Notes under the pieces: model-generated | Told to the model about the DNA's origin: nothing | The model's input: the letters and a program-made list of their open reading frames with translations, nothing else | The model's database searches: none | NCBI RefSeq assembly: GCF_036227265.1 | Contig: NZ_CP109446.1 | Location: 6,155,001-6,219,000 of the forward strand | DNA: 64,000 nt | DNA from: Streptomyces sp. NBC_01476 | Lineage (GTDB): Bacteria > Actinomycetota > Actinomycetes > Streptomycetales > Streptomycetaceae | Reading direction: 5' to 3' | Translations under genes and position numbers: made by a program | Part shown: positions 57,076 to 64,000 of the stretch, in pieces | Layout of the letters: the number at the start of each line of letters is the position of its first letter | How positions within the stretch are numbered: the stretch's first letter is position 1

Positions 57076-58276
57076 CCGCCGCATAAGAGGCCAGACAGCG
57101 GGCCAGCGGATGCTCCGCGCCCAGTCCGGCGGCGGCAGCGCGGGCCAGTTCCGCCAGCCGGCGGGCGGCCACCGCGACGCCGCCGCGGCCCTCCAGGGCC
57201 CGGGCACGACCGAAGAGCGCGGCAAAGGAGGCTGCTTCACGCTCCGCACCTTGCCCCGCGAGCTGCTGGAGCACCTGCCAGTAGCGTGCGTCGGCCTCGG
57301 TGAAGCGGCCGGCGGAAAGCAGGCCCTCAGCCTCTTCGAGCAGCGTCCAGACGGCATGCAGCGTGTCCTGGTCCAGCGTCCTGGGAGCGCGTGGCACCCG
57401 GAGGCCGTCCAGCATGGTGCGCAGCCGATCCGCCGTCTCCCCGGCATTCCCGGGACGTTCCCGCGGGTCTTTGGCCAGCATCCGGTGCACCAGGTGCGCG
57501 AGATCCCCGGGCACCTCAGGACGCCGGACCTCGATCCGCTCCGGCGTCTGATGGACGTGCAAGGAGGCGTAGCCCTGATAGGTGTCCGCGGCGAAGGGAG
57601 GACCCTCGGCCAGCAGCGCGTAGAGGACGCATCCCAAGGAGTAGAGGTCGGACTGCCCGGTGATCTCCAGACCCTGGACCTGCTCGGGCGAGAGATACGG
57701 CGGGGAGCCCAGCACCGCCCGCGGGCCGGTGTCACGCGCGCCGGGAAAATCGCGCCGGGCGGCCAGACCGAAGTCGCAGATCTTCACCACACCGCCGGGG
57801 AGCAGCATCAGATTCTCCGGCTTGATGTCCCGGTGCACCAGGCCGTGTTCGTGCGCGTGCCACAGCCCGGCGGACACCTGGGCGCCGTAGGAGAGCACCT
57901 CCGCGACCGGGAGCGCGCCGCGCTCCAGCAGCACCTGGCCCAGGTCGGTGCCGCGCAGCAGCTCCATCACGATGAACGGGTGGCCCTCGTGGTCACCCGT
58001 GCCGTGGACGGCCGCGACATTGGTGTGGCGCAGCCCTGCCGCCGCCGTCGCCTCCCGGCGGAATCCGTCGGCGTGCTCCGCGCGTTCGGCCGGCGTCCAC
58101 TGCGGGCGTGTGGTCAGTACCTTGACCGCCACGGGCTGCCCGAGGTTCTCGTCGAAGGCCGCGTAGACCTGCCCGAAGCCGCCGGCGCCGAGTGCTTCGT
58201 CCAGCCGGTACCGGCCGCCGAGCACCGCGCCGACCCCGATGCCGCCGGGCACGCCGTCCGCGCCGCCGGGCATCAC
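57053..58276 (-). CDS. Soluble Ser/Thr protein kinase with C-terminal helical repeats
   Basis: 407 aa. Hanks-type kinase (about 23-280): GAGGFG loop 30-35, Lys52 (VAVKVL), HRDIKPEN with Asp150 and Asn155, DFG Asp168, and GSPPYLSPEQV. The C-terminal ~120 residues look TPR-like (LLEEAEGLLSAGRFTEADAR; RARALEGRGGVAVAARRLAE). Unlike PknB there are no PASTA repeats or transmembrane helix, so it is cytosolic. The GTG/ATG start (58276/58273) overlaps the stop of the PIN-FHA gene, so the two are translationally coupled. Its 3' end overlaps the convergent FHA gene. Confidence 0.93.
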   Translation of the reverse strand: MMPGGADGVPGGIGVGAVLGGRYRLDEALGAGGFGQVYAAFDENLGQPVAVKVLTTRPQWTPAERAEHADGFRREATAAAGLRHTNVAAVHGTGDHEGHPFIVMELLRGTDLGQVLLERGALPVAEVLSYGAQVSAGLWHAHEHGLVHRDIKPENLMLLPGGVVKICDFGLAARRDFPGARDTGPRAVLGSPPYLSPEQVQGLEITGQSDLYSLGCVLYALLAEGPPFAADTYQGYASLHVHQTPERIEVRRPEVPGDLAHLVHRMLAKDPRERPGNAGETADRLRTMLDGLRVPRAPRTLDQDTLHAVWTLLEEAEGLLSAGRFTEADARYWQVLQQLAGQGAEREAASFAALFGRARALEGRGGVAVAARRLAELARAAAAGLGAEHPLARCLASYAAVRAAHVR

Positions 58277-59478
58277 GCCTGCTCGTACCCGGGCTCGTCC
58301 CGGCCGCCGTCCGGCAGGTCCTCGGGCCGGATGTCCAGCGGCACGCTCAGCATCGTGGGCGCCGCGACGGCCCCGGCCTGCGGCCCGACGGTGCCGTCGG
58401 TGGTGTCCTCCTCGAAGACGAACTGCCGCCCGCTCGGCAGCAGTTCCAGGCGGTCATGGAGCATGACGGAGTCACCGGTCCGCAGCCGCCACACCGTGCC
58501 GTGGTGCAGCGGCAGCAACTCCTCCCCGGTCGGGCGGCTGTGCCGTATCCGGGTGCCGTTGGCGCTGCGCTCGTCGACCACCGTCAGCCCCTTGCCGTCG
58601 TAGGAGAGCACGACATGGGTCCGGCTGACCGAGTCCACCGAGGCGCTGTTGACCCACGCGCCCAGGGCCACCCCGCCGTCGGCCGGCGCGCGGCCGACGG
58701 CCAGCGGTCGGCCCGCGGTCACCATGAAGCGGCCCCTGACCGTGCCGTCCATCACCACCTTGACCTGGGCGCGGCGCGGCAGCGGCCCGGTGTCGGTGAG
58801 TTGCAGGCCGTGTGTCGGGCACACCACCCGGTCCTTGTGGCGGCGCGGCAGCGCGGTGCCCGGCCGCTCGCCGGCGCCGAAGAGCGGGCAGTCCGCCTCC
58901 GGGCAGCGCCAGTCGCGGCTGAGTACCGCCCGGTGCGCCGAGGGCGCCCAGCGCCGCAGCACCCCGGCCTCCAGCAGAATCCCTTCCTCCTCCTTGCGGG
59001 AGACCTGCCACTCCGGCGGCACCGGCATGATCCTCGGCCGTACCCCGATCCGGCCGTCCGGCTCCAGGAAGGGACGCAGAAAACGGTGCCGAGTGCCCGG
59101 AATCCAGGGGTAGGCGCGGTGGAAGTCGAGGAAGTTGTCGGCGCTGACCACCCGCAGTTCCAGGGCGTCCGCGAGCTCCAGGATGCGGTCGTCGGCGCGG
59201 GGCAGCACCTCCAGCAGCCCGTCGCGGTACCAGCGGTCGAGCCGTTCGCGCTCCCCGGCGGTCAGCCTGCCGTCGGCAAGCAGCGAGCGGTCGGTGATCG
59301 CGTACACCTGGACGGTCGGATCGCGGGTGAAGGCGGCCAGCGCGTCCAGCAGACCCTCCAGCCGGGCCAGATCGGCCGGCCGGTCGCCGCCGAGCCCCGG
59401 TTCGCGGACGACGTTCGCCACATCGACGACGTATTCGGCCGCGGAAGCGTCCAGCGTCAACCGGCTCTCGCACTGCAT
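58273..59478 (-). CDS. PIN/NYN-type RNase domain fused to zinc site and FHA domain
   Basis: 401 aa. N-terminal ~135 residues look like a PIN/NYN (Zc3h12a-like) metal-dependent RNase: EYVVDVANVV with Asp19 and Asn22, YAITD with Asp63, RADDRILELA with Asp96/97, RVVSADNFLDFHRAYPW with Asp114. A putative zinc site follows (Cys192, Cys197, Cys220, His223), then an FHA domain (about 245-350; GRAP Arg263, SVSRTHVV with Ser285/His288, SANGTR with Asn308). ATG 59478 has a weak ribosome site; upstream starts are possible. The stop is coupled to the kinase start. I know of no described protein with this exact order. Nuclease assignment rests on motif pattern only. Confidence 0.78.
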   Translation of the reverse strand: MQCESRLTLDASAAEYVVDVANVVREPGLGGDRPADLARLEGLLDALAAFTRDPTVQVYAITDRSLLADGRLTAGERERLDRWYRDGLLEVLPRADDRILELADALELRVVSADNFLDFHRAYPWIPGTRHRFLRPFLEPDGRIGVRPRIMPVPPEWQVSRKEEEGILLEAGVLRRWAPSAHRAVLSRDWRCPEADCPLFGAGERPGTALPRRHKDRVVCPTHGLQLTDTGPLPRRAQVKVVMDGTVRGRFMVTAGRPLAVGRAPADGGVALGAWVNSASVDSVSRTHVVLSYDGKGLTVVDERSANGTRIRHSRPTGEELLPLHHGTVWRLRTGDSVMLHDRLELLPSGRQFVFEEDTTDGTVGPQAGAVAAPTMLSVPLDIRPEDLPDGGRDEPGYEQA

Positions 59479-59591
59479 GTGACCAGAAGCTAGCACCGGC
59501 CGGCCGACCAGGTCCCGGTGATGTCCGCTACAGCCGCGGAAGTGATCCCGGGGCGGCCGGAATCGTGCCCTGGCCTTCCGCGCGGACGGCG

Positions 59592-59614
59592 TTGTCGGTG
59601 GCTCGCCGTAGGCT
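59592..59614 (+). promoter_or_regulatory. dinG promoter of the RecA-NDp/PafBC type
   Basis: TTGTCGGTG (59592-59600), 8 nt, then TAGGCT (59609-59614) matches exactly TTGTCRGTG-N8-TAnnnT. ATG follows 9 nt after the -10 box, so the mRNA is nearly leaderless. Confidence 0.82.
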
Positions 59615-59623
59615 GGCCTCCCT

Positions 59624-61627
59624 ATGACTGCCACGCCCCCACCCGCGCTCACCGACCTGCTGCACGCCGCCGTCACCGCCGTCGGCGGCACCGAGCGGGC
59701 CGGTCAGGTCACCATGGCCCAAGCCGTCGAGGCCGCCGTGGACGAACAGTCCCATCTGCTCGTCCAGGCCGGCACCGGCACCGGGAAGTCACTCGGCTAT
59801 CTGGTCCCCGCGCTCGCCCACGGAGAGCGGGTGGTGGTGGCCACCGCCACCCTCGCCCTCCAGCGGCAGCTGGTCGAACGTGACCTGCCGCGCACCGTCG
59901 AGGCGCTCAAACCGCTGCTGCGGCGCGAACCGCAGTACGCCATGCTCAAGGGCCGCTCCAACTACCTGTGCCTGCACCGGCTGCACGAGGGAGTGCCGCA
60001 GGACGAGGAGGACGGCCTCTTCGATCCCTTCGAGGCCGCCGCCCCGACCAGCAAGCTCGGCCAGGACCTGCTGCGGCTGCGGGACTGGTCCGACGAGACC
60101 GAGACCGGTGACCGGGACGGTCTGACCCCCGGTGTCTCCGACCGCGCCTGGAGCCAGGTCTCGGTGACCTCACGGGAGTGCCTGGGCGCCACCAAGTGCG
60201 CTTATGGCGCCGAGTGCTTCGCCGAGGCGGCGCGCGAGCGGGCCAAGCTGGCCGACGTGGTCGTCACCAACCACGCGCTGCTGGCCATCGACGCCATCGA
60301 GGGCGCACCGGTGCTGCCCAGCCACGAGGTGCTGATCATCGACGAGGGGCATGAGCTGGTCTCCCGCGTCACCGGCGTCGCCACCGGCGAGCTGACCCCG
60401 ATCGGCGTCAACCGGGCGGTCAAGCGTGCAGCCCGGCTCGTCAACGAGAAGGCGGCCGACGCGCTGCTCAGCGCCGCCGAGGGCTTCGAGCGGCTGATGG
60501 AGCTCTCCTTGCCGGGACGGCTGGAAGAGATCCCCGAGGACCTCGGTTACGTCCTGGCCGCGCTGCGCGACGCCTGCCGCCAGGTGATCACCGCACTGGG
60601 CGACACCCGCGACAAGTCGGTGCAGGACGAGGACGCGGTGCGCAAGCAGGCACTGGCGTCCGTGGAGCATGTGCACGAGGTGAGCGAGCGCCTGGTCCAG
60701 GGCTCGGAGTACGACGTGGTGTGGTGCGAGCGGCACGACCGCTACGGCGCGTCGCTGCGGGTCGCGCCGCTCAGCGTGTCCGGACTGCTGCGCGAGAAAC
60801 TCTTCACCGAACGCTCCGTGGTGCTGACCTCGGCCACCCTCAAGCTCGGCGGGGACTTCAACGGTGTGGCCGCGTCGCTCGGCCTGGCCCCCGAGGGCAC
60901 CGAGGGCGAGGACGTGCCGCAGTGGAAGGGCATCGACGTCGGCTCGCCCTTCGACTATCCGCGGCAGGGCATCCTCTACGTGGCCAGGCATCTTGCCCCG
61001 CCGGGCCGGGACAGCAGCCGCGAGGACATGCTCGACGAACTCACCGAGCTGATCGAGGCGGCCGGCGGCCGCACACTCGGCCTCTTCTCGTCCATGAGAG
61101 GCGCTCAGGCGGCCGCGGAGGCGCTGCGGGGGCGGCTGGACCACCCGGTGCTGCTCCAGGGCGAGGAGACCCTCGGTGAGCTGATCCGGCGGTTCGCCGA
61201 GGATGCCCGCACCTGCCTGTTCGGCACGCTGTCCCTCTGGCAGGGGGTGGATGTGCCGGGCGTCAACTGCCAGTTGGTGGTGATGGACCGCATTCCGTTC
61301 CCGCGCCCGGACGACCCGCTGATGAGCGCCCGGCAGAAGGCGGTCGAGGAGAACGGCGGCAATGGCTTCATGGCGGTGGCCGCGACCCATGCGGCACTGC
61401 TGATGGCCCAGGGCGCGGGACGGCTGATCCGGGCGACGGGCGACAAGGGTGTCGTCGCGGTGCTCGATCCGCGGCTGGCCACCGCCCGCTACGGCAGCTT
61501 CCTGCGGTCCTCCCTGCCAGAGTTCTGGTACACCACGGACCGCAATCAGGTACGCAGGTCACTGGCCGCGATCGACCAGGCGGCAAGGACCGCGGACGTG
61601 GCGGAAGAGGCCGTACAGCCGGTCTGA
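59624..61627 (+). CDS. dinG: DinG-type ATP-dependent DNA helicase
   Basis: 667 aa. XPD/DinG-family SF2 5'-3' helicase: Walker A VQAGTGTGKSLGY, four cluster cysteines (NYLCLHRL; CLGATKC; AECF) in the arrangement of a 4Fe-4S domain, DEGH box (LIIDEGHEL), and a C-terminal helicase half (GTLSLWQGVDVPG; AQGAGRLIRATGDKGVVAVL). Resolves R-loops and stalled forks. Its start is immediately downstream of a DNA-damage promoter motif of the recA type. No LexA box was seen. It converges on lexA. Confidence 0.95.
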   Translation: MTATPPPALTDLLHAAVTAVGGTERAGQVTMAQAVEAAVDEQSHLLVQAGTGTGKSLGYLVPALAHGERVVVATATLALQRQLVERDLPRTVEALKPLLRREPQYAMLKGRSNYLCLHRLHEGVPQDEEDGLFDPFEAAAPTSKLGQDLLRLRDWSDETETGDRDGLTPGVSDRAWSQVSVTSRECLGATKCAYGAECFAEAARERAKLADVVVTNHALLAIDAIEGAPVLPSHEVLIIDEGHELVSRVTGVATGELTPIGVNRAVKRAARLVNEKAADALLSAAEGFERLMELSLPGRLEEIPEDLGYVLAALRDACRQVITALGDTRDKSVQDEDAVRKQALASVEHVHEVSERLVQGSEYDVVWCERHDRYGASLRVAPLSVSGLLREKLFTERSVVLTSATLKLGGDFNGVAASLGLAPEGTEGEDVPQWKGIDVGSPFDYPRQGILYVARHLAPPGRDSSREDMLDELTELIEAAGGRTLGLFSSMRGAQAAAEALRGRLDHPVLLQGEETLGELIRRFAEDARTCLFGTLSLWQGVDVPGVNCQLVVMDRIPFPRPDDPLMSARQKAVEENGGNGFMAVAATHAALLMAQGAGRLIRATGDKGVVAVLDPRLATARYGSFLRSSLPEFWYTTDRNQVRRSLAAIDQAARTADVAEEAVQPV

Positions 61628-61636
61628 AAAGAGCGT

Positions 61637-61664
61637 GGCTACGCTCCGCAGGCGGAGCGTAGCC
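61637..61664. terminator. Hairpin 1 between dinG and lexA
   Basis: GGCTACGCTCCGC (61637-61649) pairs perfectly with GCGGAGCGTAGCC (61652-61664) across a 2-nt centre (effective loop larger). Bidirectional. Confidence 0.8.
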
Positions 61665-61679
61665 AGGCGGAACACAGCG

Positions 61680-61713
61680 GGGCCCCGGAACCGGCGCAGT
61701 GGTTCCGGGGCCC
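61680..61713. terminator. Hairpin 2 between dinG and lexA
   Basis: GGGCCCCGGAACC (61680-61692) with GGTTCCGGGGCCC (61701-61713), 8-nt loop. Together with hairpin 1 it isolates the convergent genes. Confidence 0.85.
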
Positions 61714-61731
61714 GGATGGAGAGGCCGGGCG

Positions 61732-62511
61732 TCACACCCGGCGCAGCACCGCCACCACCTTGCCGAGGATGGTGGCCTCGTCACCCGGGATGGGCTGATA
61801 GGCCGCGTTGTGCGGCAGCAGCCACACATGGCCGGCGTCCCGCTTGAAGCGCTTGACCGTCGCTTCGCCGTCCAGCATCGCCGCGACGATGTCACCGTTC
61901 TCGGCGACGGGCTGGCGGCGAACCGTCACCCAGTCGCCGTCGCAGATCGCCGCCTCGATCATCGAGTCACCGACCACCTTGAGCACGAACAGTTCGCCGT
62001 CGCCTACCAGTTGGCGGGGGAGCGGGAAGACGTCCTCGACCGACTCCTCGGCCAGCAGGGGCGCGCCCGCCGCGATGCGTCCGACCAGCGGCACATAGGA
62101 GGCGGAGGGCTTGCCGGTGGTGTCGGTGGGCTGGGGGTGGCCCGCGTCCGAGGCGCGCACCTCATAGGCGCGCGGCCGGTGCGGATCGCGGCGCAGAAAG
62201 CCCTTCCGCTCCAGGGCCATCAGCTGGTGGGCCACGGAGGACGTGCTGGACAGACCGACGGCCTGGCCGATCTCCCGCATGGACGGCGGATATCCCCGCC
62301 GCTGCACCGAGTCCCTGATGACCTCGATTACGCGCCGCTGACGTTCGGTGAGTCCCGAGCTGTCGGCGCGAATACCCGGGGGCCGTCCGGGAAGCGAGCG
62401 CGCGGGCTTCGGGGCGTTCTCTTCGTTCATCACGTCCAACGGGCCGATTCGATCCGGGGAGCGGTCATGTGCGGTCAATGTCGCTGCGGCGCTCTCTGCG
62501 GTGGCGGTCAC
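61732..62511 (-). CDS. lexA: SOS repressor LexA
   Basis: 259 aa. GTG 62511 was chosen for its AAAGGGG site and the family's N-terminal extension; ATG 62430 lacks a site. N-terminal winged helix (LTERQRRVIEVIRDSVQRRG; STSSVAHQLMALERKGFLRR), Ala148-Gly149 cleavage site (RIAAGAPL), Ser183 (GDSMIEAA) and Lys220 (EATVKRF) of the self-cleavage site. Represses DNA-damage genes until RecA filaments trigger cleavage. Its own promoter region holds two LexA-type boxes, so it is autoregulated. Confidence 0.97.
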   Translation of the reverse strand: MTATAESAAATLTAHDRSPDRIGPLDVMNEENAPKPARSLPGRPPGIRADSSGLTERQRRVIEVIRDSVQRRGYPPSMREIGQAVGLSSTSSVAHQLMALERKGFLRRDPHRPRAYEVRASDAGHPQPTDTTGKPSASYVPLVGRIAAGAPLLAEESVEDVFPLPRQLVGDGELFVLKVVGDSMIEAAICDGDWVTVRRQPVAENGDIVAAMLDGEATVKRFKRDAGHVWLLPHNAAYQPIPGDEATILGKVVAVLRRV

Positions 62512-62611
62512 GGCGGCCCCTTTCCAGATTTTCTCCACCGCATGGACTGCGGTCGGCCCGCTCGCGGCACGGGCAGTTAGTACAACGGTAGTGGGTTTCG
62601 AAAGGTTGCGC

Positions 62612-62625
62612 CAAACACACGTTCG
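62612..62625 (-). promoter_or_regulatory. LexA box 1 upstream of lexA
   Basis: Read on the minus strand, CGAAC-GTGT-GTTTG, a near-perfect Gram-positive LexA box (CGAACRNRYGTTYC), about 100 bp before the lexA start. Confidence 0.85.
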
Positions 62626-62676
62626 AGTGAATTTGCATAAATCCGCTGACGTGATCAAGGTACCGGGTGTATTGAT

Positions 62677-62690
62677 CGAATGGAAGTTCG
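62677..62690 (-). promoter_or_regulatory. LexA box 2 upstream of lexA
   Basis: Minus strand CGAAC-TTCC-ATTCG, one mismatch in the right half. It resembles the recA box (CGAAC-ATCC-ATTCT) closely. Confidence 0.65.
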
Positions 62691-62869
62691 ATTCCCACAT
62701 TCGCCCGCGAGAGAGCCGGCGGCGGTCGCGGTTCAGTGTCTCACCGCCCTGTGCGGCGCGTTCGCGGAAGGCACATCCTGGGTCGTCCCTTACGCTCTGG
62801 CACGCCGCGAGCCCGGTCCGTCGCGACCGGCACGCCCGCGACACGCGGGAGTGCCCCCACTGGCCGCAG

Positions 62870-62885
62870 CCACCAGATCTAGTGG
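62870..62885 (+). promoter_or_regulatory. NrdR box 1
   Basis: CCACCAGATCTAGTGG, a 16-bp near-perfect palindrome (one mismatched pair) resembling the NrdR box ACACWATATATWGTGT. Upstream of nrdR-nrdJ, 31 bp centre to centre from box 2. Confidence 0.82.
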
Positions 62886-62901
62886 TTAGATGGGACCCGG
62901 G

Positions 62902-62915
62902 CACAACAAGTTGTG
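62902..62915 (+). promoter_or_regulatory. NrdR box 2
   Basis: CACAAC-AA-GTTGTG, a perfect 6-bp dyad. The 31-bp distance to box 1 is about three helix turns, the typical spacing of paired NrdR boxes. Confidence 0.82.
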
Positions 62916-63026
62916 GTGACGTTGGTGGCTTTCCGGTCGCTTCCGTGGCATCCGCGGCTTGTGCGAGGCCCTGCTGAAGCCTTTGTCGCGCGCTCACCGG
63001 CTGGTGAGGGAGGGAGTGGAAGACCC

Positions 63027-63539
63027 GTGCATTGCCCCTTCTGCCGACACCCGGACAGCCGCGTCGTGGACAGCCGGACCACCGACGACGGGTCCTCGAT
63101 CCGCCGCCGGCGCCAGTGCCCGGACTGCGGCCGCCGCTTCACCACCGTCGAGACCGCGTCCCTGATGGTGATCAAGCGCAGCGGCGTCACCGAGCCGTTC
63201 AGCCGCAACAAGGTGATCGCCGGGGTGCGCAAGGCGTGCCAGGGCCGGCCGGTCACCGAGGACGCCCTGGCCCAGCTCGGGCAGCGCGTGGAAGAGGCGG
63301 TCAGGGCCACCGGCAGCGCCGAACTGTCCACCCACGACGTGGGACTGGCCATACTCGGCCCCCTCCAGGACCTCGACCTCGTGGCCTACCTGCGCTTCGC
63401 CAGCGTCTACCGGGCCTTTGACTCGCTGGAAGACTTCGAGCGGGCCATCACGGAGCTGCGCGAGCAGCTGCCACCCACCACGCCCGGCGGGCTCGACGAG
63501 GACCTCGGAGTCCCCGCGTCCGCCGTCGCCACCGACTGA
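63027..63539 (+). CDS. nrdR: Ribonucleotide reductase repressor NrdR
   Basis: 170 aa. GTG 63027 with AGGGAGTGG upstream. N-terminal zinc ribbon (Cys3, Cys6, Cys31, Cys34: CPFC to CPDCGRRF) and an ATP-cone (about 48-138; VIKRSGVTEPFSRNKVIAGV). Senses ATP/dATP and represses nrd genes at paired boxes, two of which lie upstream, implying autoregulation of nrdRJ. nrdJ follows after 136 bp. Confidence 0.96.
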   Translation: MHCPFCRHPDSRVVDSRTTDDGSSIRRRRQCPDCGRRFTTVETASLMVIKRSGVTEPFSRNKVIAGVRKACQGRPVTEDALAQLGQRVEEAVRATGSAELSTHDVGLAILGPLQDLDLVAYLRFASVYRAFDSLEDFERAITELREQLPPTTPGGLDEDLGVPASAVATD

Positions 63540-63675
63540 GCGGCGACCGGTCCCAGGACCGGGCCCAAGGATTTGCCGGAGTGCCCCTGACGTGGGCGCC
63601 GAGGCGGCAGGACAACACCGTGCCATGGGAAGAACCTGGCACTTCAGGGCGTTTTCGCCCGTATAGGGAGGCGGA

Positions 63676-64000
63676 ATGACAGAGACGACGAGCGGCCCGG
63701 CACGCGGTTCGCGCACCAAGGGGTCCAAGGCAGGCAAGGGTGTGCGGGTCTCGCGCATCCACACCACGCCGGGTGTGCATCCGTACGACGAGGTGACCTG
63801 GGAGCGCCGTGACGTCGTCATGACCAACTGGCGCGACGGCTCGGTCAACTTCGAGCAGCGCGGCGTTGAGTTCCCCGACTTCTGGTCGGTGAACGCGGTC
63901 AACATCGTCACCAGCAAGTACTTCCGCGGCGCGGTGGGCAGCCCGCAGCGCGAGAACAGCCTCAAGGCGCTCATCGACCGGGTCGTGCGCACGTACCGCA
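63676..64000 (+). CDS. nrdJ: Vitamin B12-dependent ribonucleotide reductase (class II), 5' part
   Basis: First 108 residues only; the gene runs off the right edge. ATG 63676 with GGGAGGCGGA. The start MTETTSGPARGSRTKGSKAG then WERRDVVMTNWRDGSVNFEQ and the adjoining nrdR identify Streptomyces NrdJ, the oxygen-independent B12 enzyme that makes dNTPs. The first ~25 residues are a basic tail. Cofactor and active-site residues are outside the window. Confidence 0.93.
   Translation, partial: MTETTSGPARGSRTKGSKAGKGVRVSRIHTTPGVHPYDEVTWERRDVVMTNWRDGSVNFEQRGVEFPDFWSVNAVNIVTSKYFRGAVGSPQRENSLKALIDRVVRTYR

Larger units (their letters stand above)
62512..63026. other. 515-bp lexA-nrdR divergent control region
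   Basis: No gene seen. It holds two LexA-type boxes on the lexA side and two NrdR boxes on the nrdR side. The middle (about 62691-62869) is GC-rich without clear motifs. No cobalamin riboswitch was recognised. Confidence 0.85.

Noticed and set aside
62691..63026. Cobalamin riboswitch before nrdRJ
   Set aside because: No B12-box or supporting helices recognised; NrdR boxes explain the control.

Overview
This is a high-GC actinobacterial chromosome segment, almost certainly from Streptomyces or a close relative. Evidence is the high GC third positions, GTG/TTG starts, ATGA-coupled operons, the 5S/23S sequence, and a gene order that (from memory) follows the S. coelicolor SCO5747-SCO5805 core region. 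No insertion sequence, prophage or CRISPR array was seen.

Layout. 1-3252: the end of an rRNA operon (23S lacking its 5' end, 5S, terminator). 3325-4172: a short DegT-like protein without the PLP lysine, then tRNA-Thr(GGT). 4241-13666: the osmotic-stress locus, an OsaC-like multidomain PP2C phosphatase divergent from an OsaA-like poly-HAMP hybrid kinase and an OsaB-like receiver protein. 13914-22065: ftsK, a RodZ-like HTH membrane protein, the coupled rimO-pgsA-cinA genes, clgR and a Dps. 22317-30446: a small membrane protein, a Nei-type glycosylase with Lhr helicase, an AraC-type regulator, azlCD and a DUF3046 protein. 30553-33610: an AI-2E family permease and recA-recX. 33690-39034: an orphan FAD monooxygenase, an OmpR-type two-component system and a TAXI-type binding protein. 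39160-48888: miaB, a LigB-like protein, an orphan antitoxin-like protein, miaA, a membrane protein, dapF, a RelA/SpoT homologue and hflX. 49097-56448: a secreted serine protease and an NIS siderophore cluster. 56503-59478: a three-gene FHA / Ser-Thr kinase / PIN(NYN)-zinc-FHA locus. 59624-64000: dinG, lexA, nrdR and the start of nrdJ.

How the genes fit together. DNA damage control is the strongest theme. recA carries a LexA box and a separate TTGTCRGTG-N8-TAnnnT promoter (the mycobacterial RecA-NDp/PafBC type), and dinG carries the same motif. lexA has two LexA-type boxes. The 515-bp lexA-nrdR intergenic region also holds two NrdR boxes 31 bp apart. Stress signalling is the second theme (osa genes, ClgR, Dps, RelA/SpoT homologue).

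The most novel-looking part is 56503-59478, where a soluble kinase is translationally coupled to a predicted PIN/NYN RNase fused to a zinc site and an FHA domain, beside a second zinc-FHA protein. The siderophore cluster keeps the order of rhizobactin genes rhbA-C-D-F, with short gaps where rhbB (decarboxylase) and rhbE (hydroxylase) would lie.
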